Shown one piece after another: positions 25,010 through 33,452 of a DNA stretch of 64,000 nucleotides (position 1 is the first letter of the stretch; every line of letters begins with the position of its first letter). Source of the DNA: Streptomyces sp. NRRL F-6131 (lineage in GTDB: Bacteria > Actinomycetota > Actinomycetes > Streptomycetales > Streptomycetaceae); the NCBI GenBank assembly GCA_000719695.1, contig JOHN01000043.1, forward strand, positions 1 to 64,000, written 5' to 3'. Both the position numbers and the translations under genes were made by a program. Below the pieces are notes generated by a model that was given only the letters and a program-made list of their open reading frames with translations, had not been told where the DNA came from and made no database searches.

Positions 25010-25945
25010 TCAGCGCCAGTGGGCCAGCAGGGCCGCGGCGGTGGCGGCCGGCTGTTCGGCGTTGGGGGAGTGCCCGGCGTCCTCGACGACCACCCGGTGG
25101 GCTCCCAGCCGCCGCGCCATCGCGGTCTGCTCGGGGACCGGCCAGGCGTAGTCCCGGACCCCGGAGAGCACCAGGGTGGGGAGCCCGGCGGCGACCGTCG
25201 CGGCCAGTTCGGCCACCCGGTCCGGCGCGGCGACCAGGTGGCCGCCGGTGGTGATCAGCGCCTGCGGCACGTTCGCCAGCCAGCGGCGGTGCAGGAACGC
25301 GGCCACCTCCGGGGAGGGGCGGCGCGCGCGGTCCCCGCTGCCCTCCTCCATCTGCTGGATCACCTGCCAGATCTCCTCCAGGCCCATCGTGGGCAGGACG
25401 TCGATCAGCAGCCTGGTCCGCTCGGCCTCGGCCGGGTCGATCGCCCCGGGGCCGGTGGCCATCAGGGTCAGCGACGCCCACGGCAGCCCCGCGGCGCCCG
25501 GGCCGTCCGCCGCCCCCGTCGTCCTCGCGGCCTCCGCGGCCTCTGCCTCGGCGGCCAGGACGGCCTCGCGGACCACCTGGCCGCCGAAGGAGTGGCCCAG
25601 CAGGTGCAGCGGTCCGCCTCCGCCCTCGGCCGCCAGGGCCGCGGTGAGCGCCCGCACGTCCGCGCCCAGCGCGGCCACCGCGTAGGCGGCCGGGTCGTCG
25701 TGCGGCCCGCCCGTCTCGTACTGGCCGCGCTGGTCCACCGCGGTCACCCGGTAGCCGGCCGCGGCGAGCGGCTCCAGCAGCGCGATGAAGTCCTCCTTGC
25801 TGCCGGTGAAGCCGGGCACCAGCAGGGCCGAGCCGCGCACCGCCCCGACCGGGTCGGCCCGCAGCGCCGCGAACTCCCCGCGGGCCGTCGCCAGCCGCAA
25901 CGCACGCGCACCGGACGGGAGGGTGAGGAACGGCGGCGTGCTCAT
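25010..25945 (-). CDS. alpha/beta-fold hydrolase
   Basis: A 311-residue cytoplasmic hydrolase. The nucleophile elbow is LLGHSFGGQVV (Ser near residue 118), the oxyanion segment is VPGFTGSKEDF, the acid is probably in LSGVRDYAWPVP and the catalytic His in DAGHSPNAEQP. A cap domain with WQVIQQMEEGSGDRARR lies between. Family members are lipases, peptidases or esterases; the substrate cannot be inferred. A low-complexity Ala/Glu segment around residue 135 is unusual but in frame. The gene is followed downstream by G-rich DNA and preceded by the helicase terminator. Confidence 0.88.
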   Translation of the reverse strand: MSTPPFLTLPSGARALRLATARGEFAALRADPVGAVRGSALLVPGFTGSKEDFIALLEPLAAAGYRVTAVDQRGQYETGGPHDDPAAYAVAALGADVRALTAALAAEGGGGPLHLLGHSFGGQVVREAVLAAEAEAAEAARTTGAADGPGAAGLPWASLTLMATGPGAIDPAEAERTRLLIDVLPTMGLEEIWQVIQQMEEGSGDRARRPSPEVAAFLHRRWLANVPQALITTGGHLVAAPDRVAELAATVAAGLPTLVLSGVRDYAWPVPEQTAMARRLGAHRVVVEDAGHSPNAEQPAATAAALLAHWR

Positions 25946-26049
25946 GGACGGACCTCCGGCGACCGGTGCGAACTGGCGAGTAACCCCGAGCTTAGGGCCC
26001 GGGGCCCGTCCGACGATTCCCGTCGGGCCCCGGCGCGCGTGGGGAACGC

Positions 26050-26085
26050 CGAAGGGGCGGCCCGGAGGTCCGGACCGCCCCTTCG
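26050..26085. terminator. hairpin downstream of the DEAD-box helicase
   Basis: CGAAGGGGCGG (26050-26060) pairs with CCGCCCCTTCG (26075-26085); inside, CCGG/CCGG adds four more pairs around loop AGGT. It begins 14 nt beyond the helicase stop codon (minus strand). Confidence 0.8.
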
Positions 26086-26098
26086 AGGGGAACGCGGG

Positions 26099-27961
26099 TC
26101 AGCTCTCCGGGGTCGCCTCGGGGGCGGCGGCCGGGCGGCGGGTCCGGGTGCGACGGCGCGGGGCCGCGGCCTCGGTGTCGGCGGCGCCCTCGGCGGGAGC
26201 CGCGACGGTGGCCTCGGCCTCGGCCGGAGCCTCCGCCTTGGCCCGCGAACGGGTGCGGGTGCGCTTCGGCTTCTCCGCGGCGGCCGGGGCGCCGGTCGCC
26301 GGCTCGGCCGCGGCCGGCTCGACGACGGCGGCCTCGGCGACGGCGGTGGCGACCTCGGTGGCCGAGCCCTCGCCGGCCGCCGCACCGCGCGAGCGGCGGC
26401 GACGGCGGCGCGGGGCCGCGGCGCCGTCCTCGGTGCCCTCGACGGCCGGGGCCGGCGACGCGACGGGCGCGTCCGTGGCGACCGCGGCCTCGTCGACGGC
26501 ACCCGGGGCGCCGTCGAGCGAGCCGCCCCGGCGGGTCCGCCGGCGCTCACGGGGCTTGCGGGCCGACTTCTCCTCGGCCGCCACCGGCTCGGCGACGGGG
26601 CCGGAGGCCCGGCCGCCCCGGGCGGTGCGCCCCCCGGAGCGCGAACCGCGCCCGCCGGTCTCGCCGAGGTCCTCGACCTCCTCCGCGCCGAGACCGGCCC
26701 GGGTCCGCTCCGAGCGGGGCAGGATGCCCTTGGTGCCCGGCGCGATCTTCAGCAGCTCGTACAGGTGCGGCGAGGTGGAGTAGGTCTCCTCCGGCTCGTT
26801 GAACGGCAGGTCCAGCGCCTTGTTGATCAGCTGCCAGCGCGGGATGTCGTCCCAGTCGACCAGGGTGACGGCGGTGCCCGAGGCGCCGGCCCGGCCGGTG
26901 CGGCCGATCCGGTGGAGGTAGGTCTTCTCGTCCTCCGGGCACTGGTAGTTGATCACGTGCGTGACGCCCTCGACGTCGATGCCGCGGGCCGCGACGTCGG
27001 TGCAGACCAGCACGTCGACCTTGCCGTTGCGGAACGCCCGCAGCGCCTGCTCGCGGGCGCCCTGGCCGAGGTCGCCGTGCACGGCGCCGGCCGCGAAGCC
27101 GCGCTGGGTCAGCTGGTCGGCGACGTCGGCGGCGGTCCGCTTGGTCCGGCAGAAGATCATCGCCAGCCCGCGGCCGTCGGCCTGCAGGATGCGCGAGACC
27201 GTCTCCACCTTGTCCAGCGAGTGCGCACGGAAGATGTGCTGCTCGATGTTGGCCACGGTGGTGCCGGTGTCGTCCGGCGCGGCGGCGCGGATGTGGGTCG
27301 GCTGGCTCATGTAGCGGCGGGCGAGGCTGATGACCTGGCCCGGCATGGTCGCCGAGAACAGCAGGGTCTGCCGCTTGGCCGGCAGCATGGTGATGATCTT
27401 CTCGACGTCCGGCAGGAAGCCGAGGTCGAGCATCTCGTCGGCCTCGTCCAGGACCAGCGAGCGGACCTTGGAGAGGTTCAGCTTCTTCTGGCCGGCCAGG
27501 TCGAGCAGTCGGCCGGGCGTGCCGACGACGATGTCGACGCCCTTCTTCAGCGCCTCGACCTGCGGCTCGTAGGCCCGGCCGCCGTAGACGGCGAGCACGC
27601 GGACGTCACGGACCTTGCCGGCGGTCTGCAGGTCGTTGGTGACCTGGGTGCACAACTCGCGGGTCGGGACGACGATCAGCGCCTGCGGGGACTCGCAGAG
27701 CTGCTCCTCCGTGGCGCGCCCGGCGTCGACGTCGGCGCGCACGACGACCCGCTCGATCAGCGGGAGGCCGAAACCGAGGGTCTTGCCGGTGCCGGTCTTG
27801 GCCTGGCCGATGACGTCGTGCCCGGTCAGCGCGACCGGCAGGGTCATCTCCTGGATGGGGAAGGGGTGGACGATGCCGACGGACTCGAGGGCCTCGGCGG
27901 TCTCCGGGAGGATCCCCAGGTCCCGGAAAGTGGTCTTCGTGGGTTCAGCGGTGGTGGACAG
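26099..27961 (-). CDS. DEAD-box ATP-dependent RNA helicase (RhlE-like)
   Basis: A ~620-residue DEAD-box RNA helicase. Q motif FRDLGILPETAEAL...PFPIQ, motif I AKTGTGKTLGFG, Ib VGTPGRLLDL, II VLDEADEML, III LFSATM, IV IFCRTKRTA, V ARGIDVEGVTHVINY and VI HRIGRTGRAG are all intact. After residue ~410 comes a long Arg/Ala/Glu-rich, RGS-like basic tail for RNA binding. It should remodel RNA structure in ribosome assembly or decay. Homology starts with STTAEPTKTTFRDLG, preceded by a CTG codon at a proper distance from AGAGG; no ATG/GTG/TTG is nearer than a GTG 35 codons upstream. Counterpart: Rv3211. Confidence 0.92.
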   Translation of the reverse strand: MSTTAEPTKTTFRDLGILPETAEALESVGIVHPFPIQEMTLPVALTGHDVIGQAKTGTGKTLGFGLPLIERVVVRADVDAGRATEEQLCESPQALIVVPTRELCTQVTNDLQTAGKVRDVRVLAVYGGRAYEPQVEALKKGVDIVVGTPGRLLDLAGQKKLNLSKVRSLVLDEADEMLDLGFLPDVEKIITMLPAKRQTLLFSATMPGQVISLARRYMSQPTHIRAAAPDDTGTTVANIEQHIFRAHSLDKVETVSRILQADGRGLAMIFCRTKRTAADVADQLTQRGFAAGAVHGDLGQGAREQALRAFRNGKVDVLVCTDVAARGIDVEGVTHVINYQCPEDEKTYLHRIGRTGRAGASGTAVTLVDWDDIPRWQLINKALDLPFNEPEETYSTSPHLYELLKIAPGTKGILPRSERTRAGLGAEEVEDLGETGGRGSRSGGRTARGGRASGPVAEPVAAEEKSARKPRERRRTRRGGSLDGAPGAVDEAAVATDAPVASPAPAVEGTEDGAAAPRRRRRRSRGAAAGEGSATEVATAVAEAAVVEPAAAEPATGAPAAAEKPKRTRTRSRAKAEAPAEAEATVAAPAEGAADTEAAAPRRRTRTRRPAAAPEATPES

Positions 27962-28501
27962 GGTGCTGCCTCTTCCGTGTGGAGGGGCCGAGAGCGAGCG
28001 GCGGGCGGGCAGCCGCGCGGCTGCGTACGGGCCTGGACGGCCGCTAACACAGCTGCGCGGACGCACAACCGCGCCGGTCCCTGCGGCCGGCCGGTGCGCG
28101 CGGCCCGGTCAAGGGGCGCGTCGCCGGCGGCGTCGGGGAGGATTCCCGTGAGGGACCTGCGCGGGACCTGCGCCGGCTGGCGCGGTCTCGGCGGCCCTCG
28201 CTCGGCCACTGATGCGGTGCCAAGGCTTGAAGTCCAAGCCATGGTCGGAGCCGATCGGCTCTCCGACCGGGCATCCGCGTACGTTGAGTACCCGGCTTCC
28301 GCGCGAACGTCCGGAGGGACGGTGGCGCTTCGGAGCGGGCTCACCCGGCACACCGAGACGTCGGTGGCACCGTGCGAGCACGACGGGCCTCCGTACCACC
28401 ATACAGTCACCCGACGACTCGAACACGTGACGCGGGCGACATCGCAGGTCGGAGCGGTGGGAGAGGTGCCCCGGGACGGACCGGGACTAAGGTGGCGGGT
28501 C
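27962..28501. other. 540-bp divergent intergenic region
   Basis: Lies between the RNA helicase and the ferritin-like gene. No coding frame is supported. It should hold both promoters: TAAGGT (28488-28493) is a likely -10 for the plus-strand gene, and the helicase probably has a long 5' leader, as RNA helicase mRNAs often do. Confidence 0.5.
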
Positions 28502-29233
28502 ATGGAGAACCGTGGTGAGACGCAGGACGACGTGGCGGCCGGCTCGATCGGCGACTGGGCGACCTGCTCGGCCGAGCCGGGATACCGGGCCGCCGTACTG
28601 GACCTGCTCGGTGCCCTCGCGTACGGCGAGCTGAGCGCCTTCGAGCGGCTCGCCGAGGACGCCAAGCTCGCGCCCGACCTCGCGGACAAGGCGGCGCTGG
28701 CCCGGATGGCCTCCGCCGAGTTCCAGCACTACCAGCGGCTGCACGACCGGCTCGCCGAGATCGGGGCCGACCCGCAGGAGGCGATGCGGCCGTTCGTCGA
28801 GCCGCTGGAGCTGTTCCACCGGATGACCGCGCCCTCGGACTGGCTGGAGGGCCTGGTCAAGGCCTACGTCGGCGACGCCATCGCGACCGACTTCTACCGC
28901 GAGGTGGCCGTCCGGCTGGACGACGACACCCGGGACCTCGTCCTCGGCGTGATGTCCGACACCGGTCACGCGCAGTTCGCGGTCGACAAGGTCCGCCGGG
29001 CCATCGAGGCCGACCCGCGGTCCGGCGGCCGGCTCGCGCTGTGGGGCCGACGGCTGATGGGCGAGGCGCTCAGCCAGGCCCAGCGGGTGGTGGCCGAGCG
29101 GGACGCGCTCTCCAACCTGCTGGTCGGCGGCGTCCAGGTGCAGGGCTTCGACCTGGTCGAGGTCGGCAAGATGTTCAACCGGATCACCGAGGCGCACACC
29201 AAGCGGATGGCCGCCCTGGGTCTGGCGTCCTGA
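28502..29233 (+). CDS. ferritin-like fold protein (tRNA-hydroxylase-like)
   Basis: A 243-residue all-helical protein of the ferritin-like superfamily, related to MiaE-type diiron proteins. Candidate metal ligands are LAYGELSAFERL (Glu), MASAEFQHYQRLHD (E-x-x-H), VKAYVGDAIATDFYRE and SDTGHAQFAVDKV. Substrate is unknown. The ATG has a TAAGGT element ending 8 nt upstream and only a weak AAGGTGG, so a leaderless mRNA is possible. It sits beside the helicase gene as in mycobacteria (Rv3210c region). Confidence 0.82.
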   Translation: MENRGETQDDVAAGSIGDWATCSAEPGYRAAVLDLLGALAYGELSAFERLAEDAKLAPDLADKAALARMASAEFQHYQRLHDRLAEIGADPQEAMRPFVEPLELFHRMTAPSDWLEGLVKAYVGDAIATDFYREVAVRLDDDTRDLVLGVMSDTGHAQFAVDKVRRAIEADPRSGGRLALWGRRLMGEALSQAQRVVAERDALSNLLVGGVQVQGFDLVEVGKMFNRITEAHTKRMAALGLAS

Positions 29234-29300
29234 GCCCCCTCCGGTACCGCTCCGCCCGTCCGGTACCGCTCCGCCCGCGCCGGGCGGACGGTCCGGACCC

Positions 29301-29636
29301 TCAGGCGGGCCGGTGACGCCGGTGCGCCGCGCGGTGCGCGCCCGGCCGGTGCTGGCGGTGGCGGTGGCGGTGCGCCGGCGCCCGCCCGGCGGCCAGGTCG
29401 GGCCGGGCCGGCACCGAGGTGAGCAGCGCCGAGGCGACCGCCGAGATCGCGATGCTCGCCGCCGGGTACCGGCCGTCCAGGGCGAAGTGCGCGATCACCC
29501 CGGCGAGCAGCGCCGAGCCCAGGGCGGTGCCCAGGGTCAGGGCCCGGCCGGCCGGGAAGTACCCGGGCAACGACACCAGTGCGGCGGCGCCGACGATCAG
29601 GCCGACGAGGGCGAAGGCGACGGTCTCGACCAGCAA
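29301..29636 (-). CDS. small three-helix membrane protein with His-rich tail
   Basis: About 111 residues. Three hydrophobic segments are visible: VAFALVGLIVGAAALVSL, LTLGTALGSALLAGVIAHFAL and AASIAISAVASALLTSV. The C-terminus is a basic, histidine-rich tail of alternating H and R (HRHRHRQH, AHRRHRPA) containing about ten His residues. A TTG start with GGAGG 6 nt upstream gives the natural N-terminus. Function unknown; metal or nucleic-acid binding by the tail is conceivable. Codon bias supports it, but I have no family name. Confidence 0.62.
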   Translation of the reverse strand: MLVETVAFALVGLIVGAAALVSLPGYFPAGRALTLGTALGSALLAGVIAHFALDGRYPAASIAISAVASALLTSVPARPDLAAGRAPAHRHRHRQHRPGAHRAAHRRHRPA

Positions 29637-29802
29637 GGATGCCTCCCCGGGGTACGGGTGTGCGGCACTCGGCCGGCCGCACTGTCGCCGTACCCCGGCC
29701 GTCCCGCCCGTACACCCCCGGCACCTCGCCCACGCCGCACCCGCCGTCGGGCGGCGGACCGGGGAGCGGCGGGGTCCGAGCAGGACGGTGCCCGGGAACG
29801 AC

Positions 29803-29838
29803 GGTGCCCCGCCCCCTCGGACGAGGGAGCGGGGCACC
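29803..29838. terminator. hairpin downstream of the DUF3107 gene
   Basis: GGTGCCCCGC (29803-29812) pairs with GCGGGGCACC (29829-29838), continuing after one mismatch with six more pairs and a tiny loop. It begins 16 nt past the DUF3107 stop on the minus strand. Confidence 0.75.
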
Positions 29839-29854
29839 GGGCGAGGCCCACGGC

Positions 29855-30082
29855 TCAGAGCGTGCCGAAACCGACCTTGCGGACGGTCGGCTCGCCGATC
29901 TCCACGTACGCCAGGCGGTCGGCCGGGACGATGACCCGACGCCCGTGCTCGTCGGCCAGCGTGAAGAGCTTCTCGGTGCCCTCCAGCGCCTTGGCGACCG
30001 CGTCCTGGACCTCCTCGGCAGTCTGCGAGCTCTCGATCACGATCTCGCGCGGCGCGTTCTGCACGCCGATCTTGACCTCCAC
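29855..30082 (-). CDS. DUF3107 small protein
   Basis: A 75-residue cytoplasmic protein starting VEVKIGVQNAPREIVIESSQ and ending VGEPTVRKVGFGTL-like strand residues. The ATP-binding-protein label sometimes given is not visible in the sequence; it has no nucleotide motif. It is nearly invariant in actinobacteria (mycobacterial TB9.4, Rv3208A) and always beside this TetR regulator. GTG start is chosen for the conserved N-terminus, with GGAGGG ~10 nt upstream. It lies downstream of the TetR gene on the same strand, so they may be cotranscribed. Confidence 0.85.
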   Translation of the reverse strand: MEVKIGVQNAPREIVIESSQTAEEVQDAVAKALEGTEKLFTLADEHGRRVIVPADRLAYVEIGEPTVRKVGFGTL

Positions 30083-30214
30083 GGGCTTCCGTCCCTCCGG
30101 GGTTGCAGCCATCCACGCGCGGCACCGGACCGCCTGGGACCGGCGTTCTCGGCTACCGCGCCGTACGGCTTCACCATAGAGCACCGGATCAGCGTCGAGG
30201 CCGAGGGCCGTGGA

Positions 30215-30877
30215 TCACCGACCGGCGGGGGGCGCCTCGGGAGAGTCCGTGTGCGGGTGCATCGGGAAGCCCTTGAGCCCGCGCCAGGCCAGGCTGGCGA
30301 CCAGCCGGACCGCCTCGTCGCGCGGGATCTCCAGACCCTGCGACAGCCAGTACCGGGCGGTGATCTGGGCCAGGCCGCAGACGCCCGCGGCGAGCAGCTT
30401 GGACTCCGACTCCGGCAGGTCGGTGTCCTCCTGGATGACCTTGCTGACCAGCGTCGCGCTGGCCTCCGCGGCCCGCTCGACCCGCTCGCGCACGGCCGGC
30501 TCGTTGGTCAGGTCCGACTCGAAGACCAGCCGGAACGCGCCGGACTCGCTGGAGACGTAGTTGAAGTACGCCTCCATGGTCGCCGCCACCCGCAGCTTGT
30601 TGTCGGTGGTGGTCTCCAGCGCCTCGCGGGTCGAGTCGACCAGGGCGTCGCAGTGCTTGTCCAGCAGCGCCAGGTAGAGCTCCAGCTTCCCGGGGAAGTG
30701 CTGGTACAGGACCGGCTTGCTCACTCCGGCACGGTCGGCGATGTCGTCCATGGCGGCCGCGTGGTAACCCTGCGCGACGAACACCTCCTGGGCGGCACCG
30801 AGCAGTTGTTCACGGCGGGCGCTTCGCGGCAGGCGGGCACCGCGCGGGCGCTCCTGCGCCTCCTGGATGGCCGTCAC
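30215..30877 (-). CDS. TetR/AcrR family transcriptional regulator
   Basis: A 220-residue regulator. The N-terminal HTH reads REQLLGAAQEVFVAQGYHAA then MDDIADRAGVSKPVLYQHFPGK, the canonical TetR DNA-binding helices. The C-terminal ligand/dimer domain includes VFESDLTNEPAVRERVERA and the motif CGLAQITARYWLSQGLEIPRDEA, shared with Rv3208-type regulators. The GTG start has GTGAGGAG 4-5 nt upstream. On the minus strand TAGAAT (30923-30928) is a likely -10 element. Target genes unknown; DUF3107 immediately downstream is the first candidate. Confidence 0.92.
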   Translation of the reverse strand: MTAIQEAQERPRGARLPRSARREQLLGAAQEVFVAQGYHAAAMDDIADRAGVSKPVLYQHFPGKLELYLALLDKHCDALVDSTREALETTTDNKLRVAATMEAYFNYVSSESGAFRLVFESDLTNEPAVRERVERAAEASATLVSKVIQEDTDLPESESKLLAAGVCGLAQITARYWLSQGLEIPRDEAVRLVASLAWRGLKGFPMHPHTDSPEAPPAGR

Positions 30878-31586
30878 GGCGCTCCTCACTTCACGGGTCG
30901 TACGGGGTCGGCAGGACGACCGATTCTACTTTCGGGTAACCGCGTTCGCGCTTGCCAGGTGCGAGAAAAGCGGCGGTCCCCCTTGTCAGGAGCCCACAAT
31001 ACGGCGCTCACCACGGCCGTCGGCAGTGCTGGGGACCGGGGAATGGGACGGGACCTCCCGGCCCGGGCCGTCCACGGGTCGCGGCGGGACCGGCTCCCCT
31101 CCCATGGTCCACCACGGACGGTGCCGGACGGCGGGTCCGCCCGGAGCCGGCCGGCCCGCCCCGCGCCCCGCCGACGGAGCGCCACCGATACCCCGTGATC
31201 GGCCGCCGTTAACGCCATGATCGGGAAGAGGTCACTCCGGTTCACTCGTTCAGGTGGCAACCAGGCATGTGACCGATGGATTGCCCCGGGCCGGTCCTAC
31301 CTTTCTGCTGTCGGACCGAACAGGTGTGGGGGAGCCGCGGCCGCCGGAGAACCCGGAGGGCGGCCGCGCGAGGGACTCCGGCGGCCGGTGGTGGCCACCG
31401 GTCCGGGCCGCGGGGTCCGCGGCGTGCCTCCTCCTCCGCCCCGGGTCGCCCGCGTCGGACCCGCCGCACGCGTCGCAGGCGTCGCAGGGGGCGGCCGGGC
31501 GCCGGTCGGCCCGCGGGGCCGGCACCGCCCGCTCGGCCCGCCCAGCCGTCCGTCCACCGATCCGTTTCCCGTCCTGGAGGTCTCCC
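30878..31586. other. 709-bp divergent interval between TetR and glycosyltransferase genes
   Basis: Besides the TetR promoter (TAGAAT, 30923-30928, minus strand) I see nothing definite. From 31254 the plus-strand frame of the glycosyltransferase is open, but it reads as Arg/Pro/Ala-rich sequence without homology and ends at a strong ribosome binding site, so it is treated as leader. The DUF3152 gene found here in mycobacteria is absent. Confidence 0.45.
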
Positions 31587-33452
31587 GTGCGCGTTGCACT
31601 GCTCACCGAGGGTGTGCGTCCGCGCGCCCCGCGTGGCACCGGCGGCTGGTGCGACCGGCTGGTGGACGGCCTGCGCGAGCACGACTTCGCGTGGTACGTC
31701 CTCGCCGGGACGGCCGGGACGGCCGGGACGGCCGGGACGACCGGGGCTGCGGCGGTGGGAGCGGCCGGGGCCACGGGGACGGCGGGGGCGGCCGGCCCCG
31801 CCACCCCCCGGTCCGCGGTCCACGAACTCGCCCTCTGGGGCCGTCGCCCGGCCGGCCGCGCGCCCGGCACCCTGCGCGCCCGCCAGTACGCCGCCGCCTA
31901 CGACCGGCTGGTCCGGGCGCTGCTGCGCCCCGGCGAGCGGGACGGCTTCGGCCCCGGCCTGTACCGGCTCGCCGAACTCGCCCGCGCCGACGGCGCCCTG
32001 CCCGCCTTCCTGGTCTCCGACCGGGCCCGGCGCGTCCTGGAGCGGGTCTGGCGTTCGCCCGGCGCCGACACCTCCGCGGGCCGGCCCCTGGTCTGCGACG
32101 TCCTGGTCGCCGCCGACCTGCTCGAGCAGTGCCTGCGACCGCTCTCCGCCCCCTGGTACGGCACCGCGCCCGGCGGCCTCGGCGCCGCCGACCTCTGCCA
32201 CGTCGTCGGCGGCGGCCCCGCCGCCCTGCCCGCCCTGGTCGCCAAGCAACTGCACGGCGTGCCGTTCGTGGTCACCGAGCACGGGCTGCACCTGCGCGAG
32301 CAGTACCTCGGCTACCGCGAGGCCCCCTACCGCTGGCCGGTCCGCGGCCTGCTGCTCGCCTTCTTCCGGGCGCTCACCGAGGAGACCTACCGGCAGGCCG
32401 CGATACTGACCCCCGGCAGCGCCCACGACCAGCAGTGGCAGCGCCGCTGCGGGGCCGACCCGGCGCGCACCCGGGTGGTGTACGAGGGCACCCCGGCCGT
32501 CGAGCGGCCCGCCGCCGGTCCCGAACCGGCCGCGCCCACCCTGGTCTGGGCCGGCGCCCTGGAACCGGGCCGGGACCCGGAACTCGCGCTGCACGCCTTC
32601 GCCCGGGTCCGCGCCGAACTGCCCGCCGCGCGCCTGGTCGTCCACGGCGAGGAGACCGTCCCCGGCTACCGGGCGCACTGCGCCGCCGTCGCCGAGCGGC
32701 TCGGGGTGGCCGGGGCGGTCGAGTTCGCCGGCCGGCCCCGGTCGGCCGCCGACGCCTGGGCGGACGGCACGGTCGTGGTCTTCTCCGCGCTGTCCCAGCG
32801 CCGGCCCCGGCTGCTGGCCGACGCGATGCTGAGCGGCCGGGCGGTGGTGGCCACGGACGTCGGGGTGGCCCGCGAGGTGGTCGGCCCGACCGGGCTGCTC
32901 GTGCCGCCGCGCGATCCGCAGGCGCTGGCCGGAGCCTGTCTGGCCCTGCTGCGCGACGCGGAACGCCGGGCCCGGCTCGGGTTGGCCGGCCGCCTGCGGG
33001 CGCAGGAACGCTTCGCCGTCGAGCCGGTGATCGGTGCCTTCCGGGAGATCTATCTGGAGCTGGTCTCGCACTGGCCGGCCTTCCCGGCCGTCGCCCCCGA
33101 CGCGGGCGCCGGTCCGAGGCCCCGGCCGTTCGCCCGGCCCGCCGAGTACTGGATCACCGACCGCCGCCACGCCGCCCCGGGCTCCGAGGAGGACCCGGCG
33201 GACGCGCCCGCGGAGCTGCCGGGCGAGGTCCGGCCGGCCGCGGGGTCCGGTCCCGACAGCGGCACCCCGACGGTCGGCGACGACGGGAACCGGGACGGCG
33301 ACGGCGCGGGCGGGCACGAGGCGGTGGGGGACGCCGGGGACGGCGCGGTGCTGCCGCTGCTGCGCGGGCGGGCATCGGCGGGCGGTGCGGCGGGCGGTGC
33401 GGGCGCCGGTGAGCTGCCCGAGTCGGCCGGGACGCTCGCGGAGGCGGTCTGA
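31587..33452 (+). CDS. DUF3492 / PelF-like family 4 glycosyltransferase
   Basis: A 621-residue GT-B glycosyltransferase. The N-terminal DUF3492 domain begins RVALLTEGVRPRAPRGTGGWCDRL, with TEHGLHLREQYLGYR near residue 230 as in PelF; the C-terminal Rossmann domain has RVVYEGTPA, LVWAGALEP and ATDVGVAREVVGPTGLLVPPR. The usual E-x7-E donor motif is changed to Q404 and D412 (SQRRPRLLADAM). Residues ~40-74 are an Ala/Gly/Thr repeat not seen in typical homologues, and ~95 C-terminal residues are low complexity. GTG start with CTGGAGG 6 nt upstream. It forms an operon with the next membrane-protein gene (1-nt overlap) and probably the epimerase; the product is unknown. Confidence 0.87.
   Translation: MRVALLTEGVRPRAPRGTGGWCDRLVDGLREHDFAWYVLAGTAGTAGTAGTTGAAAVGAAGATGTAGAAGPATPRSAVHELALWGRRPAGRAPGTLRARQYAAAYDRLVRALLRPGERDGFGPGLYRLAELARADGALPAFLVSDRARRVLERVWRSPGADTSAGRPLVCDVLVAADLLEQCLRPLSAPWYGTAPGGLGAADLCHVVGGGPAALPALVAKQLHGVPFVVTEHGLHLREQYLGYREAPYRWPVRGLLLAFFRALTEETYRQAAILTPGSAHDQQWQRRCGADPARTRVVYEGTPAVERPAAGPEPAAPTLVWAGALEPGRDPELALHAFARVRAELPAARLVVHGEETVPGYRAHCAAVAERLGVAGAVEFAGRPRSAADAWADGTVVVFSALSQRRPRLLADAMLSGRAVVATDVGVAREVVGPTGLLVPPRDPQALAGACLALLRDAERRARLGLAGRLRAQERFAVEPVIGAFREIYLELVSHWPAFPAVAPDAGAGPRPRPFARPAEYWITDRRHAAPGSEEDPADAPAELPGEVRPAAGSGPDSGTPTVGDDGNRDGDGAGGHEAVGDAGDGAVLPLLRGRASAGGAAGGAGAGELPESAGTLAEAV
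31704..31739 (+). repeat. 9-bp in-frame tandem repeat in the glycosyltransferase gene
   Basis: GCCGGGACG is repeated four times exactly, encoding AGT units within residues 40-52; more degenerate copies follow. In-frame slippage product inside the DUF3492 domain. Confidence 0.85.

Noticed and set aside
29642..29800. Extended N-terminus for the small membrane protein (up to 30125)
   Set aside because: The upstream frame overlaps the DUF3107 gene and is Arg/Gly-rich without bias; the TTG with GGAGG gives the natural membrane N-terminus.
31254..31586. N-terminal extension of the glycosyltransferase in the same frame
   Set aside because: The extension has no family similarity, and CTGGAGG stands 6 nt before the GTG at 31587, where the conserved RVALLTEG begins.
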